Assembly (NCBI GenBank): GCA_038093975.1
Contig: JBBPTG010000053.1
Span: 95,096 to 159,095 of the forward strand
Direction: 5' to 3'
Length of the DNA: 64,000 nt
Source of the DNA: Chalciporus piperatus
Lineage: Eukaryota; Basidiomycota; Agaricomycetes; Boletales; Boletaceae
Part shown: piece after piece, positions 38,048 to 49,754 of the stretch
Layout of the letters: every line of letters starts with the position of its first letter
Numbering within the stretch: the first letter of the stretch is position 1
Position numbers and translations under genes: made by a program
The notes under the pieces: generated by a model
What the model saw: the letters and a program-made list of their open reading frames with translations, nothing else
What the model was told of the DNA's origin: nothing
Database searches by the model: none

Positions 38048-41021
38048 TCAGCCTGCCATTGGAGGCGATCTCTTATTCTTCGCGATCACATCCACAATCA
38101 CTCGAGCCAGACACTCTCCACCCTCAGCGTTAAAAACGCCCACGTGTAACTCACCAATGTCTCCCTCCGTCGGAACCCCATAAAATTCGACAGCCTTCTT
38201 TTCATCTCCCTTCCCCCCGAAACCCTTCAATTCCGCCTGCATGAACGACGGCAACGGCCGTCCCGAAATCAACTTGGCCTCTAATTTCCGATATTGATTG
38301 CTTGTGTGCTGCATGGGCACCCTAAACTTGAACTTCTCCCCCGTGCGCACCAAGAACCTCGTACTTGCGCCCGTTTTGGAACTCTGAGCTGCTCCGTGTC
38401 CTGGCTGAGAAGACTCCAACGATGAAAACGACTTGTCGGAAATCGAGCGCACGTTCGAAGATGCTTCACCGAGGGTGCGAACGTAATGCATGCCAATGCG
38501 GAGTTCGTCAATACTGGTGTGACGCCCGTCTCGACTTTCTTTGTAGACCTGTGCAGTCTGACTCGCGATTCTCCTCGTTCCCGAGGACTGATCGGGTTCG
38601 GCAACGTTACTGGACGGTGACCGTGGGGGTGGAACCCGTGACGAGTGCGTGAACTGCTTCAATCGAGGCCTCTCCTCGCCCGGGCGCAAGGAATCAGGAT
38701 GGGATTCGGCCGAGACGGCACTCGTGCTCTGCATGCTTTCCCTCATGACGCTACATCAGGATGGTTAATGAAGACGCGTTCCGCGAGCGCAGTATGCCTC
38801 ACCTTCGGCTAGTAGAGTCTTTCATGACCGCTGGAGCAGGCGCTCGCGGTCCTCGAGGCGAGTTTGGAGGAGCGAAATCGGCCCTCCTGCGCGGTATCGA
38901 CCTCTCACCAGTCGAGTTCGACGGCGAAGTGGTAAAGCTGACCACTGTACTCGCCCTTCTGTCCATCATTGGGTCGTCAACCAGTGAGTTCGTGCTCACA
39001 GCATGCGGGGGCGGCTTGACAATCTCCACATATTGGCCCTCGATCGGGAGTCCTTCAACTTGGTCGCGTCGGATCAACGGGATTGGATTGCTGATGGGTG
39101 GCCTGGCTGGAGGGCTCCTACGCTTATACCGATCACTAGCATTGCGCGCCGTATTCTTGATCCTACCGAAAAACTCTGCCTTCTTCATTAACCCATCAAA
39201 AGAAGTCTGAACCGTCGAAGGCGTGGTCGGCGCACGTGGAGATACCCGCCGCAGTCCTAGCCCGAGATTTTCGTAGGCCCGATTCTGGCTCTGTGGATAA
39301 TAGTTCGGATCGAACGAGTTTTCCTTGGCTTGGGTCTCGAGACTCCCTTTCTCGGATATCGCGCTCAAGTCGGCTTCTTTACTCCAACCGTACCCGCGCT
39401 CGTGATTCTTGGGTTCCTTGACGTCGATGCCAATTCCGTACCATCGTTTTTCTTCGTCGGTCCACGCTCGCATTCCTTCTTCACCAAGGACCGCGGAATC
39501 TTTGACCCTCGCACACCGCCTGAACAACGCCAATGCGAAACCAAGGAGGAACACGCCGCCGATGATGCCAAACACGATAGACACGATCTCAGTGACCCGA
39601 TTCTTCGACCCCGCGTTTGCATTGTTCGGTGCGCTTCCCTGGACTTTTTCCAACTCGGGCGATACCACGGAAAGCGTCGCGTGCGAGGTAGAATGGGTGA
39701 TCTCGGAATAAGCGACGAACGTAACTACGATCTTGGGTGTATCGGAATTGGAGGGGATGTGACCGAGGAGTTCGGCGTTGGCGGGATTAAAAGTCAGGAA
39801 GCTGCTTGCGCTCGGAGGGGAGATGGATGCGCTCAGGTTGGTGCCAGTGTGTTGCGGGTTCGGACTAGCAAAGTACGTTGCGAGGCCGAACTGCACCGTC
39901 TGCCCAGGGTCTGCCTCGATTGTGCCCAAGTCTGACTGGGAGAAGTAAGATGCAACGATGTCCAGGTCAACGCTCGTATACAACGTTTGATTGAAATTCG
40001 ACCTCAGCGTCACCGCGAGTGTAGGTTTACCATCCGCGGTCGTAAAGTTGTAGGGAGGCGTTCCGGATAATGTCCTACTTTCTGAGTTATAGTTGAGCCA
40101 GCTTTGGTACCGATCCAAGTCAACCGACAACACAGACACGTTCGCAGGCTGTAAAGGTTGCCCATCGACCAGGATACCTGTGAAATCCGCTGGCGAGGTC
40201 ATCGAGATATTGAACGGCGTACCAGCCGTAAGATTGACGGTCGGCAGACAGGAATATGCGGACAACTCGTGAGATGCAACGACCAGAGCAAAGGGGAGCG
40301 AGACGGCTGAATATCCTTCTTGATCCGCACCATGGACTTCGATCTCCAGGGTGAGCGGGGTGGGGATCACTTCCTCCGATGGCGCGACGCCGTCGAAAGT
40401 GACCGTCGACGGGTCGAACTTGATCCAACTCGGCAGCGGTGTTCCATCGGACAACAGCGCGCCATAAAAAAGGTCGTTCGAGGCCGTAAAGGTATCGCCA
40501 TCGAGACCGATGCTAAAGGACCATTTTGCGGGGACACGCAACGTCGGTGCCTGAGTAGCGAGCGCAGACCCGGGTGCAAGAAAGAAGACAGAGTCCAGAG
40601 CCCGGTTTCCTGCATAAAACTGTTGACTGAGCGTCGTTTGAATGGTGGGTGGTGGATACGGGGTGACGCAGAGAATAAAGCTCGACGAGGCTGCAGATTC
40701 TGAATCGCCCGCGGTGACGACGACCTGTGGTCTTCCTTCGTCTGCAGGGGCCGGGGTTCCAGAGAATGTCAACGTGACGTTGTTGAAGTTGAGCCAGGCG
40801 GGCATTCCAGACGCAGAATAAATGAGCGATTTGTCCAGGTCGGTAGAGAAGGTCTCCGAACTCATCGTCCAGGTATAATTTTCGTTTATGCGCGCGATTA
40901 ACGGAAGCTGACCGTCCAAGGGGTTGTCTAGATAGACGGTAGCCGAAACAACGGAGACCGCGGCGAAGATGGTGAAAAGAATGGCGAGCATAGTGATGGG
41001 GGTCGTAAGGGGCGACGACAA
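38048..41021 (-). CDS. AXL2: AXL2-like membrane protein with dystroglycan-type cadherin (CADG) domains
   Basis: Likely type I surface protein with a role in polarity or septation, by analogy with yeast Axl2. Two exons, 41021..38803 and 38750..38048, joined in phase 2, give 973 aa. The signal peptide is LAILFTIFAAVSVVSA; Met-11 (40991) is an alternative start. The extracellular part has repeated CADG patterns: GMPAWLNFNNVTLTFSGTP, PSWIKFDPSTVTFDGVAP, QSWLNYNSESRTLSGTPP. One membrane span (IVSIVFGIIGGVFLLGFALAL) is at about residue 490. The cytosolic tail of about 450 residues is Ser/Arg/Pro-rich and ends with another CADG-like piece (EFYGVPTEGDIGELHVGVF). A TATA-like ATATAT lies near 41103. 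Confidence 0.8.
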
Positions 41022-41460
41022 CGCACGTTAGATAACGAGTCGGCCAGCGAGCTCGACTTCAGAATGGCCTGGCGGGAAGATGCCCAGTAAGTTAAAGAGA
41101 AAGATATATAGCCTCACTTGAACAAGATGTTGGAATAATATCCAGCGCGTCGCGGTCACGTGGCCTATAACAACGAGGGGGCGATGACTTATGTCCTGCC
41201 GCCGAACGAGGTTCTAGTTGCGGCTTTCACTCAGGCTGTTGTCGTGCGCGTGGGTTCGGTCAACAAGCATAATACGTCTCAAGTTCTTGACATTTTGTCA
41301 ATTGTAAGCAAGCGATTCAGAGTAACTGGAATGCAACATGAAAATTATTCTAAGGTGGCGGGTAAAAGGAAAGGAAATTGGATTCATAACATGACCTTCG
41401 TTAATAGAGCGAAAAGACAAAGAGAGGAAAGGGGAAACAACTCAAAAAGTCTACGTTCCC
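41022..41460. other. AXL2-like promoter side and KAP123 3' flank
   Basis: 439 bp; no gene seen. Confidence 0.45.
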
Positions 41461-44400
41461 CTAAAGGTAAACATTCAAACCGGCAGCCTGGATCTTAGTT
41501 GGCTCTTGAGAGTTCAAGAAACCGACGAGCTGAATCAACTCTGCACGTCCCTCATCGCCGATCTGATCAGGTCCGTTAGGGTTGAGGACGTGAGCAAACA
41601 CCGGGAGCAAGGAGTCCAAATAGGGGCCGAGCGTTTGAGGAGTGGTACGGAAGAGGTGGAAGAGTGCACGGAAGACAGGTCGGTTCTCGACGTAGTCTTC
41701 TTTCAATGGCAGGGCTGCAACGAAGACAGGGAGGACTTGGTCGAGAGGGACAGCAGCAGCATTGCGGTAGATGAGGCGGGCGACAGCACCTGCTGCGTTG
41801 TCCTTGGCATTCAGGCGGGGGCGAGGCATATCGGGAGTAACATCGAAGAGAGGGCGAATAGCTGCGAGGAGAGGTAGATATTGTGGTGTGAGGTCAACCT
41901 GGACGTGCTCCACCAAGAGACCGACAGCGAAGCATGCATTGCTCTGAACTTCTGGTTCGCTGTCACCGAGAGCTTTGTAAAACAGCTCCATCAGGGGCTC
42001 TGTGTGAGGAGTGACAGCCTCCTTGAGCCCTGCAATAATTTCGGCCAAGCATCCAATTGCCGATGACTTGTCGCTCAACGAGCGATTCTTTCCCTATGAT
42101 TCGAGATGTTAGAGTTTATCCGAAAGGTTTCTGTGCCATTACCCACATAGTACTTCGCGATCAGAGGGAAGAAGGTTGCAAAAGGTTGGGCGAAGTCATT
42201 ACCAAGAGCATTTGCCAACGCTGCAACAAGATCTCCGGCTGAAGAAATGAGAACCGAGTCATATTCGGCCTGGTCTTCGGGTGCCTCCTCGGCCTCATCC
42301 TGATCAGGGTCTTGCTGGCAGAGTGCCTTCTGACCCAAAACCTGAATAGCGATACCGCATACTTGCTCGACGTCTAAGAAGCAGTTCAGCGCAGTGACAA
42401 AGGAGGTTTCGGTTGGACCTACTGTTCTCGATGAATGCGGGTCCCAGCTTGCTGATAGTCTCCGCAAGGCCAATACAGAGTGATGCCACGACGGACCTGA
42501 AGGCCGTCAGCAACGACAAAACTCTCCAGGGTGAGTAACTTACTTGTTGTCCTCGGACTCATACATGTCGAGAAGAGGAGGAAGGCAGTGGCCGACCAAC
42601 TCCTTGACAACAGGTTGCAGAGGAACGGTCTTGGATGCAATGGTAAGAATCAGGGTTCGTATTTCCAGCTCGCCTACTCACCACGGTAGCACCAGCCTGC
42701 CACTCCTGAGGATCACTGAGTTCGTAGAATACGCGAACCAACTCAAGCAGAGACTCCGTGGCCGATTTGCGAATACCCTCGTAGTAGTGTGCGAGGAGAG
42801 CAACAAGCTCGATGACGGATTGCTCGACGTAGGGGAAGAAGTGGTTGCGGGTCGCGAGGAACAGTGCACCGATCGTGTCTGCGGCGATTTCTTTCTCAAC
42901 AGCAATAGCACTGTTAACCTCGAGCATCTTGTCGATATCAATGTCTTCCATTTCTGCTTCGATGTTACCATCAGCATCGGTGTCGAGGACGGTGATGGCA
43001 CTAGTTGGGGAAGAGCCGGAAGCGAATGCAGCAGCAGCCTCCTCGGAAGACACTACGATTCAGAAGGTGAGCCACGAGATCGGTATTACCCAGCACTGTC
43101 ACTCACCAGTAAGCTCGGCTTCCTCGCCGTGCTCAGCTAGACGGCAGCTGGCCAACAGAGAAGGGACAACATTGGGGAGGTAAGGTGCAAACTCCTCGCC
43201 AAACACTCGGGCCATGACCGAGAAGAACAAGAAACTACACTCCCTTAAACGTGGGCTACCCATATCGAGGCCTTGGAATGCTTGCTTCATCATATCAGCA
43301 AAGTATGGGCGGAAAGCATCGGCGCCAACAGCTTCGGCGAACGTCCCGACGGCGTCCATAGCAATGCCGCGCAGCTCACTCTCTTCACCGTCGCCAGTAA
43401 GAACGAGGAAGTGCTGAAGGCGGTCCATAGTTGGTTGGAAGTATGGCAAAAACTTCCCTTTTGATGCGTGAGCGGCGCTACCAATGGCGCCAGTGACGAC
43501 GGACTTGACGGAGATAGGGGCGGTGTCCAAGAGGTTTGCAAGCTGCTCCATGATTAAGCTAAGGTACTGGTCAATGACATCTTGCATGATCTCGAGGACG
43601 GCGTCAAGGGCGGTGCAAGCGGAACGCTGGGTGGCTGGGTCATGCACTAAGTTCATGATAGCCTGGCACGGAGTTCTCAGCCATCCCCTACAAATCACGA
43701 CGCGACGAAGACTCACCGGAACGAGTGTAGCATGCTTGGACGAGCACTCATCCTCCAGCCACTCACACAAGCAGCTGACGGCAATACATGTAGCCTTTCT
43801 TACCGAAGCGTCGACGTCTTGAAGACCAGCCTCGATAAGTGGCCATACTTGGCTCATGATTGGGGTCATGTATTCACTGCAACCCTCGACGACGACACCG
43901 AGAGCGAGCATGGCACCGCGGCGGTTGTTGGGATCAGGGGAAGAGAAGTATTGTTGGATGAGTGTGCGGAGGGCAGGGAAAACCTGGGTGGGAGGAAGAT
44001 TCGTTGCTAGACCATCGATAATGCGCAATGCAGACTGCGAAGGAGATCGGTACAAAGCTACAATTGATCGTAGCTGACTCACTCGGCACGGGGCGTCCTC
44101 GTCGGCGTCCTCTGGTTCTGCTTCAGTAGTAATTGGCATGAGACCTTCCAGAATCTTTCCTGCGAGGTTTTGGCTCTGAATCTTGGACTTTTTGCTGCGC
44201 GAGGAAACATATTAGTTGTCAGAGTGAAAGGGTAGAAGGGATCAGACTTGCTATTGCACAGTCCAGTTGAGGGCGTTCAGAGGGAAAATGCGAAGGCTAG
44301 CATCAAGGTTCCTGTTGGCACCGCAAATGAGAAGGAACGAAGCAAGTGCTTCGGTGTGAGGCCCCAGGATAGGGATTTCCTATATATCAACCCAGGTCAA

Positions 44401-45506
44401 TAGCCAATTTCACCTGTGTGTCTATAACTTACGAGGATCAAAAGAGTCTCGAAAATGTCAAACAGTTGCCGCGCTGCAGCCTCATCTCCCGCTTCGAGTG
44501 ATTGCTGAACAACCTGGATCATAGCAGGAAGAAGATTTTGGAATGATTTCTGACGTAGATATGTTGAGTAACAGCTCAGATCAGATACCATCGACGTACG
44601 ATATCAGCCTTGTCATCCGAATCCATGTATTGCGCGAGAACACCCAAAGCACTGCCGAGATTTCGTCAGTAAGTGTAGATGTCTCGTAGATCTCATATGC
44701 CACACGCACCGAACTGTCGTTACTCGTACTTCCATACTTTCGCTATCCGTGATGAGGACTTCAAATAGCTTGAAGAAATTTTGATTGGAGTCCTGGAACC
44801 CTTCGATGACTGTTTCCAATACTGTGTACAGAATGTACACGCCGACTTCGCGTTGGGAAACCTGATTAGACGTGCAGGCTTCATTGAGCAATGAAAGGAG
44901 TTGAGGCCATGTGCCTTCCTTGAGCTCTATAGACGCGATGGATGCGACGACACGGGCAGCTGAATGGCGAACAAGCTTACTGGGGAAAAGAGGCGTTGAA
45001 TCGATGAAAAACTGTACCAGATCGGGACTTACTTTGGCTCAGCGAGGATGAGTTTGGGCAATTCGGATTTTATTTGCTCTCGTGTATCTTGGGGAAGTTG
45101 TACCCAAAGATCGCCACTTTTTTGTCTGACCCGTTTGCGCAACTCGACTGCTGCCAATTGGCGGACCTGACACGAGAAGATCGCCCGTGAATCCAAGATC
45201 TACGCTGGAGATCGAGAAGGAATTACCGGAATCTCTGGAGAGCTGGCAAGTATTTGTGCGAACGCGGATATGCAATGGGGATTTTTGTAGTATTCAGTAT
45301 TCAGCTGCGCAGTGGCCTGTAACCCGGAAATGTCAACAGGAAGTGATAAACGCGTTCGATCGGGCGATCTTACAGCTTTGAGTTGAGCAGTGTCATTTGA
45401 GGTGGACTGCAACAACAGGTTATGCAGACCCTGCACAAAATTCGGCTGTAGGGGTTGATCAGCGTCGACACAAGTCTATCTATCATTGATCGTAACTTAC
45501 ATCCAT
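41461..45506 (-). CDS. KAP123: Importin beta family karyopherin (KAP123 / importin-4)
   Basis: HEAT-repeat nuclear import receptor for ribosomal proteins and histones. It begins with a coding exon of only 6 nt (45506..45501, Met-Asp), followed by 45445..45374, 45316..45227, 45166..45033, 44979 onward and several more. The importin-beta N-terminal region is clear: ATAQLNTEYYKNPHCISAF, then VRQLAAVELRKRV. Later blocks match KAP123: TVQYKKSKIQS, RIIDGLATNLPPTQVF, the acidic MEDIDIDKMLEVNSA loop, and FFPYVEQ. It ends AAGLNVYL at the stop 41461-41463. The intron at 44251..44196 has a GC donor (TA|GCAAGT), supported because it alone restores QYKKSK. Expected length about 1080 aa. Confidence 0.92.
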
Positions 45507-47510
45507 TTGCGAAAGTCGTGCAAAAGGGAGGAGGACAAGGAGGAAAAGGTAGATGCGATTGCACTGATTGGGCTACACAAAATTTGGCGGGGTTCCAAAA
45601 TTTTCCCATCATCGACACGCGGAGCCGGCTACAGTAATCGACACGGCGGGACGGGTTCGAACCACTCCCCATCCAGCAGTTTCACACTTTCATGTCACGC
45701 TGGCTCCCAATTGTATCTCATCAGGTCATGGTGAGCCGACAACCAACTCTTTGACCTTACCTTGACTTTGCTGAGCTTAACAGAGTACAAATCAAAAATA
45801 ACATGTGCGCTCGTATGTCATCTTACATAACTTGCTTGAAATCAATAGCCCCTGTGCGTTCGATGAGGCAGAACGACAAGTCACAGACAATGTGATAGAG
45901 ACACTGTACATAATATATGACTCCACATCACCGAAATCTTGATTGCGATTCACGTTGGCCTGCCACCGCTTGGCACTTGATCACCATCAAGAACTCGTTT
46001 GTTCATGGTATGTGTCTTCATCCACGTGTATCTTCCTGCGGTGCGTTTACATGATCGGAGATCTGGTGCCAGACAGTGGGTCCCCGCCTCGTCCCTGCGA
46101 TTCAACACAGGCAGTTTATTTCGCAAGGCTGGGCGTGGTGTTTTTCATGGCTCTTCAGCGTCACGACGTCTTTTCACTCACGCCAACGTCATTTGTACAA
46201 GTGAGTGGTTGGTGAGCGGGAACGCGCCCTTCTCAACATTAGATTAAAGAATATCTGATATGACAGCTTGAAACGCTTCATGGCCTTTGCGCTCAATGTT
46301 TCGCACTGCCGCTTCGTTTGCTGAAGACAGTGCTGGTTACCACTTGACGAGGATCTGTTGGTATCCTTCCTGATCAAATCACAGCGCTATGCAGCTTGCT
46401 ACCGCCAATGAAGTATCTCGCCTTCTTTTCTTTGGCGGCTGCTGTTGCTCAGGCCGCTCCAACCAAACGCAGATAGATCTGCTAACCCTTCGTCCACAGA
46501 TGGGATCACGCTTCCCTGAGCGCTGGATACAATGCTCCCCCCACAAGATAGAATGTATGTTGTTCCTGTCCGCGCAACACGACAAACTTGAACTAAGACC
46601 CGCATAGATAACCCTAAATTAGCGGAAGCGAATGACACGATCTGACAACTTCGGAGATGGTCTCCGGGATGCAGGACTTCCTGGACACTTGCTGCTCTGC
46701 TATGGGCCGGTAAGCATGCATTCATACTGATCGTTCTAGCTTGATGTTGATTATTTCCGTTAGTTACCCCAGCCAGTGATCGACATCTCTAGATGATCCC
46801 TAACGTTTGCGTTATCATAGTCATCTACAGCACAACTGATTGGTGGACCACTTGCCCGCAGCAATATTTCCGCATTCGCCACTAACAACCTGCTCTAGGT
46901 CCCAGACTATGCTTCTACCCGCTGGATGGGAATACACGTACTTCTGTCTGGCGCGAACCCTGACGACCCCGATCTTGCGACTATCCCGGCTTGCAGAAGT
47001 ATGTTTCTCTCGGAACCCGCATGGATTCTTGGATGTACTAATACCTCGACTCTAGTCTCCCGTAGGAAGTAGGAAAACAGTTGTTCCTACTCTTCTAAGG
47101 ACCTCGACTCGGAACAACATAGCTTTCAGCCCCTAGAAGTGATCTCTCATGGAACTCTGAGTCTATTCCCGATATATGGTCGAACTTGTTGTTTTCACAT
47201 TTCGGTTTCGATCTTATCTAGACCACCCCGGCGACTGTTATCTGATCTCCCAAGACAAATACATCACACATTGAGATTACAGGATCCAATCAATTTACTA
47301 CTTGATCTTTTCCTACCTCCCCATGCACTCACTGAGAAATGTCACGGTGTGGAAGGCAAAGGGTGTGTAGCTTGGGCTGTCCAGTGCAGCCACTGAAGTT
47401 CCTATTTCAAGCTAGCCAGCCCTATCCCTATGGGTACACCTTGAAGCGTCCTTATTACTCCTAAGCGCCTCTCCTCATCAGTTTCCATAGCTAGCGCTGA
47501 CCGCTGATTC
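45507..47510. other. Gene-poor region between KAP123 and the BTB gene
   Basis: 2 kb. Apart from the possible broken secreted-protein gene at 46409-47056, only short open frames are seen. A small hairpin AGTAGGAA/TTCCTACT lies near 47073-47096. Confidence 0.4.
46409..47056 (+). pseudogene. Possible decayed secreted-protein gene
   Basis: An ATG at 46409 opens a good signal peptide with a KR processing site (MKYLAFFSLAAAVAQAAPTK), then hits TAG after 23 codons. Downstream fragments in shifted frames look protein-like: SLSAGYNAPPTR; MVSGMQDFLDTCCSAMG; and DYASTRWMGIHVLLSG. Plausible splice sites separate some of them (GTAAGC at 46710, CTCTAG before 46899). I could not link them into one frame without assuming at least one disruption. 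The family is not recognised. Weak evidence. Confidence 0.25.
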
Positions 47511-48957
47511 ATGTCGAGGCTCCCTGCGAACAACAGTTACTATCCCATTCCCATCGGCGCTTATGGCAACCCACCTCGAAGTCCACCGCCACTCAGTCGT
47601 TTGTATCTCTCGAACACGAATGCTTGTTCAGTCTCAAGCTCCTCCGTCGTCCAAGATGACACCGCCAACGCAGACTTGGAGAGTACGGCGACTGGCGGTA
47701 GGAGTGCAGGGAGCGCTAGTGAGTTGGTGAGGCACCCAGACCTATGGTTTTCAGACGGATCTGTGAGAGCCCGAACTTACTGTCTCCAGAACGTCAGGAA
47801 TAATGCTAACATTGTTATAATTTGTGTCAATGAAGATCGTTTTGAGAGCCGAGAACACGCTGTTTCGTGTTCACAAATCTTTGCTCGCTCGCCACTCTGG
47901 ATTCTTTCGTGACTTGTTCTCGCTGCCACAACCAACGTCGGATGCTGCATCGTCGAGCGTGCACCTGTCTGGGGATATCGAAGGCTGTCAAGTCCTTCGC
48001 CTTTATGATGCACCCGAGGACGCTGCGAATCTGCTCACAGCGTTAGTGGATGGCCCGTAAGTCATGTCATGGCTTATCGTCGATTCTAGCATGCGCTGAA
48101 CGCAACCAAGAAATTTTGGAAATAACGATTCTGCCGACTTCCGGGTCGTATCAGGCGTCTTACGCCTCGCTACTAAGTACCTCGTGGATTCCCTACGTGA
48201 TAAAGCTATCGAACATCTCTCCATTGCATGGCCCACGACCCTCAAAGGATGGGATGCACGCGAAGACGTTTCACGTTCTTTTGAGTTCCAATCCGGTTCA
48301 GAGCCAATGAATATATATCCGTCCCCAGTCGTGCGTTGATTGTATTCCGACCTTGCCAAACCTTACGATTCCTCTGTACAGGCTGTCATCAATCTCGCCC
48401 GCGAAGTTAATGCCCCGTCGTTACTGCCCGGAGCTTTCTACGACCTCTCTCGATATCACTTCTCCCAAATGTTCGATTCTTTTGAGAATGGTTCATGGCG
48501 ATCTCCACTGTCGACGACGGACATGCAACGGCTCTGTGTCGGGAAAGAAGCTTCACAGCACGCTGTCACTACACTGATCCAGTCCCTCGGATCTCATGCT
48601 CACTCGTTGACGGCTAGCACAACGAACGTCTTCGGTCACAGTCATTACCCCTACTCTCAAGGATACACCCACGGAGCATGCAAACGTGATTTCTCGGAGC
48701 TCGTCTCGCTCGTCACTCAGCACTATCTCTTCGAGCATCAGCGTGGGTGTACAGATCCTCTTTACGTGGCCGAGGAACTTGCCCAACCGTTGTATGAGCT
48801 TAGTCAACCACTGAGTGGAGAACGATTTGGAGGATCTCGTAGGGCTTTCGAGCAGGCGGAATGTCAAGGGTGTGCAAAAGCGTTGGAGACGTGGGCGAAG
48901 AAGGAAAGAGAGCGGATGTGGAAAATGATTCCGCTCTGGTTCCGCCTTGATGTATGA
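47511..48957 (+). CDS. BTB/POZ domain protein
   Basis: Probable adaptor, as in Cullin-3 ubiquitin ligases; many such genes occur in mushroom genomes. Exons 47511..47762, 47836..48056, 48111..48327 and 48382..48957 give 421 aa. After a low-complexity N-terminus of about 75 residues, the BTB core reads HPDLWFSDGS, then across the intron LRAENTLFRVHKSLLARHSG and FFRDLFSLP. It continues with DAPEDAANLLTALVDGP and LRLATKYLVDSLRDKAIEHL. The C-terminal half is helical with a Cys/His-containing stretch and ends WKMIPLWFRLDV. No DNA-binding domain seen. Confidence 0.82.
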
Positions 48958-49754
48958 CTTCTGGTTAATGTGTACCATAAAATATGTGTATGTTTGTAGT
49001 GTGTGTAGTAGTAAGTAATCATGTTGTGTAGTGTTATCTAAGTAACAAAACCACCTGCTGACTCCCTCGGTCTCCAATTCCGGATCAGTCAATTCCAGCC
49101 CGTCTTAGCTACGTGCACCCACGGTGGTCCCACACTCCTTTACTGGCCTTCCAAGTTATCCTGGGCCAGATACACTCTTTTAGCTTCTCTCTCACAGTCT
49201 CTAGCTCTCTTTAAACTCTCGACAGGAAGACACCCTCGCCTTGGCCCATTCACACAGTACGTCGAAACCACACTACTGTGCACGCCTCAAGTGTGTCCGT
49301 CTTAGAGCGTTCTAAATAACCGCACAGTCCTGCAAGATAGCAATCGTTCTTAATCAAGGTAATCTTCGTTCACTTTGAACTCTCCTCTTGGGAAGGTTAT
49401 GGCGCACAGTTTTCATTGCCCTGCGTTGAACGCATGCCGTCTGGCGGGCCGCGGCGCCTAGCAGCGCCACAGTGTCAAGCTCAAGCTGCGCGAAAGGCAT
49501 GGGAAGCTTCGATGCGATTTTCGCAAAGCATCACTACGTTTCTTTTCATCATATTGCACGTTTTATGCGCATACGTGCAGCTAATCTGGGGTATAATGCC
49601 CAGGGATATATCCACATCGCGCAAATTTGGGAGTTTGATATCCTGAGCCTACCTATCAAGGTACGTATATTGGTCTGTATCTGAACAAACACTTACGACC
49701 ATAGACCGTGGTCGTGCACCAAATCCGTTCCCGTTTGACAGAGGTTCCCAAGCG
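48958..49754. other. Region upstream of the secreted GPI-anchored gene
   Basis: 797 bp: 3' flank of the BTB gene and 5' flank of the next plus-strand gene. No gene seen. Confidence 0.45.

Noticed and set aside
39330..39935. 201-codon plus-strand frame
   Set aside because: Antisense to the AXL2-like gene; no motif, and the opposite strand has clear CADG repeats.
42544..43140. 198-codon plus-strand frame
   Set aside because: Antisense to KAP123 exons and introns; no homology-like features.
45645..45680. GGTTCGAACC resembling a tRNA T-loop
   Set aside because: The flanking bases do not form a T-stem or acceptor stem.
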